From NCBI GenBank assembly GCA_041172365.1, contig JBEDKD010000347.1, forward strand, positions 1 to 8,662: a stretch of DNA of 8,662 nucleotides, read 5' to 3'. This document shows, one piece after another, positions 6,187 to 8,662 of the stretch. The notes under the pieces are model-generated. The model saw only the letters and a program-made list of their open reading frames with translations, ran no database searches and was not told the origin of the DNA. Both the position numbers and the translations under genes were made by a program. This DNA comes from JBEDKD01 sp041172365 (GTDB lineage: Bacteria; Cyanobacteriota; Cyanobacteriia; Cyanobacteriales; Microcoleaceae). Position 1 is the first letter of the stretch, and each line of letters opens with the position of its first letter.

Positions 6187-6309
6187 GTAGGGGCGTTGGC
6201 GTTCGCGTCGCGATGCCGCAGGCATCAGCCTGCGCGCAGCGCATAGCATTCCGGTAGATAGCCTATTGGTTATTAGCAGAGATTGATGGCCGGAATGCTT
6301 CGCCCCTAC
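6187..6309. repeat. Palindromic GTAGGGGCG...CGCCCCTAC element with a second repeat inserted in its left arm
   Basis: Outer arms GTAGGGGCG (6187-6195) and CGCCCCTAC (6301-6309) pair, as do inner arms GCATTCCGG (6246-6254) and CCGGAATGC (6290-6298). On the right the two blocks are 2 nt apart (TT); on the left 50 nt apart (6196-6245). That extra left-arm sequence is GC-rich and itself palindromic: GATGCC-gca-GGCATC (6212-6226) and CTGCGCGCAG (6230-6239). This reads as a small palindromic repeat invaded by another cyanobacterial GC-rich repeat. No gene lies in the spacer 6076-6401; the 61-codon + strand frame there runs into the repeat and has no coding character. Confidence 0.7.
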
Positions 6310-6320
6310 CCCATCCCAAG

Positions 6321-6357
6321 AGAGAAACAAAATTTATTTAAAAAATTCAGTTTCTCT
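6321..6357. terminator. AT-rich hairpin downstream of the haloperoxidase gene, possible terminator
   Basis: AGAGAAAC (6321-6328) pairs with GTTTCTCT (6350-6357), and after a 2-by-2 internal loop AATTT (6331-6335) pairs with AAATT (6343-6347), closing on a 7-nt loop. It lies 45-80 nt past the haloperoxidase stop on the minus strand. There is no T-run after the stem, so it is not a textbook intrinsic terminator; it could also act as a 3'-end stabilising structure. Confidence 0.3.
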
Positions 6358-6398
6358 TCCCTCTTCCTTCTTCCTTCTTCCCTCTTCCTTCTTCCTTC
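6351..6398. repeat. 48-nt pure pyrimidine tract, 21-bp period
   Basis: Every base from 6351 to 6398 is C or T on the + strand. From 6359 it repeats with a period of 21 nt (6359-6379, then 6380-6398 as a partial second unit). It ends 3 nt before the stop codon of the haloperoxidase gene, so in that transcript it would be an all-purine 3' UTR stretch. Confidence 0.85.
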
Positions 6399-6401
6399 AA
6401 T

Positions 6402-8117
6402 TCAAATTAAGAAATTTTGGAGAACATAATTGCCTAAATTTTGACCCGCGATTAAACCATCTTGATTGGCGGCAGGGAAATGAATACCGCCATAAATGCG
6501 ACTCATTCCCGCTTCCTTTGCTGCTTGGTCAAAATTATTATAAGTGCGTGAGGGATAAAGAGCGCGATCGCCTGCATTAACAAAACCAAAATCATTACCA
6601 AAGAAAGAAGAAAGAATCGTGGACCCAGCACCACTAAAGGTACTATGTCCTGAGACATATTCCGAGAAGGGGGGAGTGGTTAATAAAGGTTGCCAATTTG
6701 GATCAGCAATTGTATCAGGATTTCCATCTTGATTGGCATTACGAATGGCCGTGATTGGTCGCCAAAAATCATATTTATATTTACAATCCCAAGCCACAAT
6801 TCCCGCGTCCGCCAATGCCATATTTAACACAGAAAATAAACGGGCAGTATCTTCGAGAGAAGTTTGTGTCAAAGTCGAAACTTCTTCAGCAATTTGATTC
6901 CAATGGCCCGGAGGAGTACAAGTCCCCGCTCCATCGGCCCAAAAATTCGCGATCGCGGTTTCGTCTGTCGTGCGAATTTGACTATCTTTTTGGCCAATTT
7001 CTTTGACAAAATTAACCTCAGAAGCATATTCAGAACTATTTAAAGCCGGAGGACCAGGGGGTTGAAATTGTGTCGGAGATTGAATCGCAAAGGGTGTAAC
7101 TTTCGGCCATTGAGGTAAAAGAGAATTAGCATAATTAGGGGGCGTTGGTTGCCAATGTCCGGGCATATTTTCCGGCGTATAAGAGACCATATTTTGGGAA
7201 CCATCATTAGCTCGTAATGTGAGCATTTGATTGGCAACAGTTTCCCCCAATTGAATACCATCTAATTTGGCTTGTCCATCAGGAATTTTGGCTAAAGAAG
7301 CCGTAAAAGCTGCATCAAATTTATCTTTTTGTTTGGGGTACAAATTAATAAGAATCTGATGGGACGCGGACGCGGACGCGGCTTCTAAAGAAGTATTGGG
7401 ACTAACGGGAATATTAACTTTATAGGGACTATGGCCTTGTGTAATCGAATTAATGGCATCATAAATAGAAGTATGAACCATTGCCATATTGCGGGCGGCA
7501 ACGGGGGGAGCTGTACTATCTGTTCTCACCGCGTCTAATAAAATTTTATTCCAGTCATTAATAATTTTTCCTGAATGAAATCTCTCAAAGTTTTCTGGGG
7601 TAAGACTGTTAGAATTAACACCAGTTAAGACCACTAAATACTCCCCTGTTACTTGATCTTGAATAACAGTATTATTGTTATTATTGGGATCGGGAAACAA
7701 CTTTAAATCAGAAAAATTCAAACCATCTAAGAGGCGAATTTTATCCTTACCATTACCAAAATCTGTGATATAATCAGCAGTAGAAATGGTGACTCCTCCC
7801 GTGCCTCTAGCAATAGCAAAAATATCATCTCCAGTACCACCATTAAGAGTATCACTCCCTTGATCGCCATAGAGAGTATCGTTTCCAGAGCCTCCAAAAA
7901 TTAAGTCATTTCCTTGACCTCCACGAATGATATCATCACCTTGACCTCCATAGAGAGTATCATTTCCTTGCCCGCCATTTGATTTATCTTTGCCTTGGTT
8001 TACTTTAATGAGATCGTTTCCTTTGTTACCAAAAATGATGTCATTTCCCGTGGCTCCGTTCAGAGTATCTCCTTCGGGTTTCGCGGTTAGATAGTCAAAG
8101 TTAGAAGTTGCGCTCAT
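6402..8117 (-). CDS. Vanadium-dependent haloperoxidase with N-terminal RTX calcium-binding repeats
   Basis: 571 residues from the ATG at 8115-8117. Residues about 19-99 are roughly nine glycine/aspartate nonapeptides (GGQGNDTLY type) that fold as a calcium-loaded β-roll, followed by a typical RTX cap (about 100-177; YITDFGNGKDKIRL). The rest is a PAP2-fold haloperoxidase, which uses vanadate and hydrogen peroxide to oxidise halides to hypohalous acid. The vanadate pocket is intact: KX6RP (Lys446, Arg453, Pro454), SGH (489-491; Val replaces the usual Pro before it) and SRX5H (Arg540, His546). No Sec signal peptide; RTX repeats suggest type I secretion, though in most such proteins they lie at the C terminus. 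The frame can extend 12 codons to a TTG at 8153, but that is close to the predicted transcription start and lacks an RBS. No clear Shine-Dalgarno precedes the ATG either. Chloride, bromide or iodide preference cannot be told. Confidence 0.9.
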   Translation of the reverse strand: MSATSNFDYLTAKPEGDTLNGATGNDIIFGNKGNDLIKVNQGKDKSNGGQGNDTLYGGQGDDIIRGGQGNDLIFGGSGNDTLYGDQGSDTLNGGTGDDIFAIARGTGGVTISTADYITDFGNGKDKIRLLDGLNFSDLKLFPDPNNNNNTVIQDQVTGEYLVVLTGVNSNSLTPENFERFHSGKIINDWNKILLDAVRTDSTAPPVAARNMAMVHTSIYDAINSITQGHSPYKVNIPVSPNTSLEAASASASHQILINLYPKQKDKFDAAFTASLAKIPDGQAKLDGIQLGETVANQMLTLRANDGSQNMVSYTPENMPGHWQPTPPNYANSLLPQWPKVTPFAIQSPTQFQPPGPPALNSSEYASEVNFVKEIGQKDSQIRTTDETAIANFWADGAGTCTPPGHWNQIAEEVSTLTQTSLEDTARLFSVLNMALADAGIVAWDCKYKYDFWRPITAIRNANQDGNPDTIADPNWQPLLTTPPFSEYVSGHSTFSGAGSTILSSFFGNDFGFVNAGDRALYPSRTYNNFDQAAKEAGMSRIYGGIHFPAANQDGLIAGQNLGNYVLQNFLI

Positions 8118-8174
8118 AGTAAAAAATGTTAAGTTTTTCTTAGGACAAATCAAAATCTTTTACAGATTTTTTTC

Positions 8175-8204
8175 ACTATAACAGGATAATTTGATAACTG
8201 CCAA
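8175..8204 (-). promoter_or_regulatory. Promoter of the haloperoxidase gene
   Basis: Minus strand: -35 TTGGCA (8199-8204, five of six to TTGACA), an 18-bp spacer and an extended -10 TGTTATAGT (8175-8183). Transcription would start near 8168, giving a leader of about 50 nt to the ATG at 8115-8117. This is the best two-part σ70-type promoter in the window. Confidence 0.6.
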
Positions 8205-8241
8205 GGGATGAATTTGTTAATTTTTCGTAATATCGGGTATC

Positions 8242-8256
8242 AGAAACCGGGTTTCT
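8242..8256. repeat. Fourth copy of the AGAAACCGGGTTTCT palindrome
   Basis: Identical base for base to the copy at 170-184, about 8 kb away. It lies upstream of the haloperoxidase promoter in non-coding DNA. Confidence 0.85.
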
Positions 8257-8613
8257 TCCATAATAATAGGGTTGAAATCCTATTTACCGCGAAAACTTGG
8301 TCTTGGCTCCCGTTAATCCTTTTATTTTTCCAAATGGTATTTTTAAGCGATCGCGCCAGTTAAACCCCTTAACCTTTTATCGCGAGCCTTCATCATTTTT
8401 ATGCACTTGTTTACCAAACTTTACCAAATCCGCTCATTTCCACAAAACCTCTGTATCTTTTACCTCAACGACTATCTGATTACCATAACAAATCCCCCCA
8501 ATTTCGGGTAAAATCAACTTGGAGATTTGCCAGAAGCTACTCCCTAAAAATCTTGGACAATTACTCTTATTTTCGGAATCATAGAGTAAACCTAAATGAG
8601 TTATGAACGCGGT
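8257..8613. other. Non-coding stretch, no gene recognised
   Basis: Both strands carry only short frames without a Shine-Dalgarno or recognisable protein. The longest, 60 codons on the + strand (8297-8479), starts at TTG and is low in coding character. A HIP1 site is near 8348 and a TTTACCAAA direct repeat near 8410-8425. An ATG at 8596 opens a frame to the window edge, but it translates the GC-rich palindromes and has no RBS. Confidence 0.5.
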
Positions 8614-8662
8614 AGGGGTAGCGCCCCCGTGCCTACCCCTCTTGCCCCCCCGCGTGCGGGGG
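8614..8662. repeat. Two GC-rich palindromes at the window edge
   Basis: AGGGGTAG (8614-8621) pairs with CTACCCCT (8633-8640) around an 11-nt loop, and CCCCCGC (8647-8653) pairs with GCGGGGG (8656-8662) around GT. The first resembles the GTAGGGGC/GCCCCTAC type of repeat seen at 6187-6309. The element may continue past the window end. Confidence 0.65.

Noticed and set aside
6061..6246. 61-codon + strand frame upstream of the ABC gene
   Set aside because: Runs from antisense of the ABC start into the GC-rich repeat; no RBS or domain.
6755..7261. Frames of 83 and 73 codons inside the haloperoxidase gene
   Set aside because: Shadows of a well-supported coding sequence in other frames.
8297..8479. 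60-codon + strand frame
   Set aside because: TTG start, no RBS, no recognisable protein features.

Overview
The window looks like chromosomal DNA of a cyanobacterium of roughly 40% GC. The octamer GCGATCGC (HIP1) occurs about ten times in 8.7 kb (for example 271-278, 1821-1828, 2804-2811, 3595-3602), where chance predicts less than one. The gene families (SpoIIE-type phosphatase, SLH-anchored protein, long NusB, slr1659-like STAS protein, RTX/haloperoxidase) and the dense short palindromic repeats between genes also fit. Genus cannot be fixed from this sequence.

Layout, left to right: (1) the last 42 codons of a SpoIIE/RsbU-type PP2C phosphatase (+). (2) A 270-bp spacer with three near-identical 15-bp palindromes and a heptamer tandem repeat that runs into the promoter of the next gene. 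(3) An 830-residue exported protein (+): signal peptide, three SLH motifs, a middle domain with an Asp-rich calcium-loop-like motif, a proline-rich linker and a seven-bladed WD40 propeller. (4) Convergent to it, a small DxD glycosyltransferase resembling GT34 (-). (5) A 212-bp non-coding element made of four 18-bp palindromes in mirror order, REPIN/MITE-like. (6) nusB (-), with a leader region holding a possible hairpin. (7) A STAS-domain regulator and, upstream of it, a MacB-type ABC ATPase, both (-). (8) A 326-bp spacer with a palindromic repeat whose left arm has a second GC-rich repeat inserted in it, an AT-rich hairpin and a 48-nt pure pyrimidine tract. (9) A vanadium-dependent haloperoxidase with RTX repeats at its N terminus (-), with a good promoter. 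(10) About 450 bp without a gene, ending in GC-rich palindromes cut by the window edge.

The genes do not form one obvious pathway. The ABC ATPase and STAS protein may be co-transcribed; nusB follows after a 293-bp gap. Two proteins are clearly surface or export related (SLH-WD40, RTX-haloperoxidase). No toxin-antitoxin, CRISPR, phage, tRNA or rRNA signal was seen. The most unusual items are the mirror-symmetric palindrome element with compensated base changes, the repeat-within-repeat at 6187-6309, and the two modular fusions.
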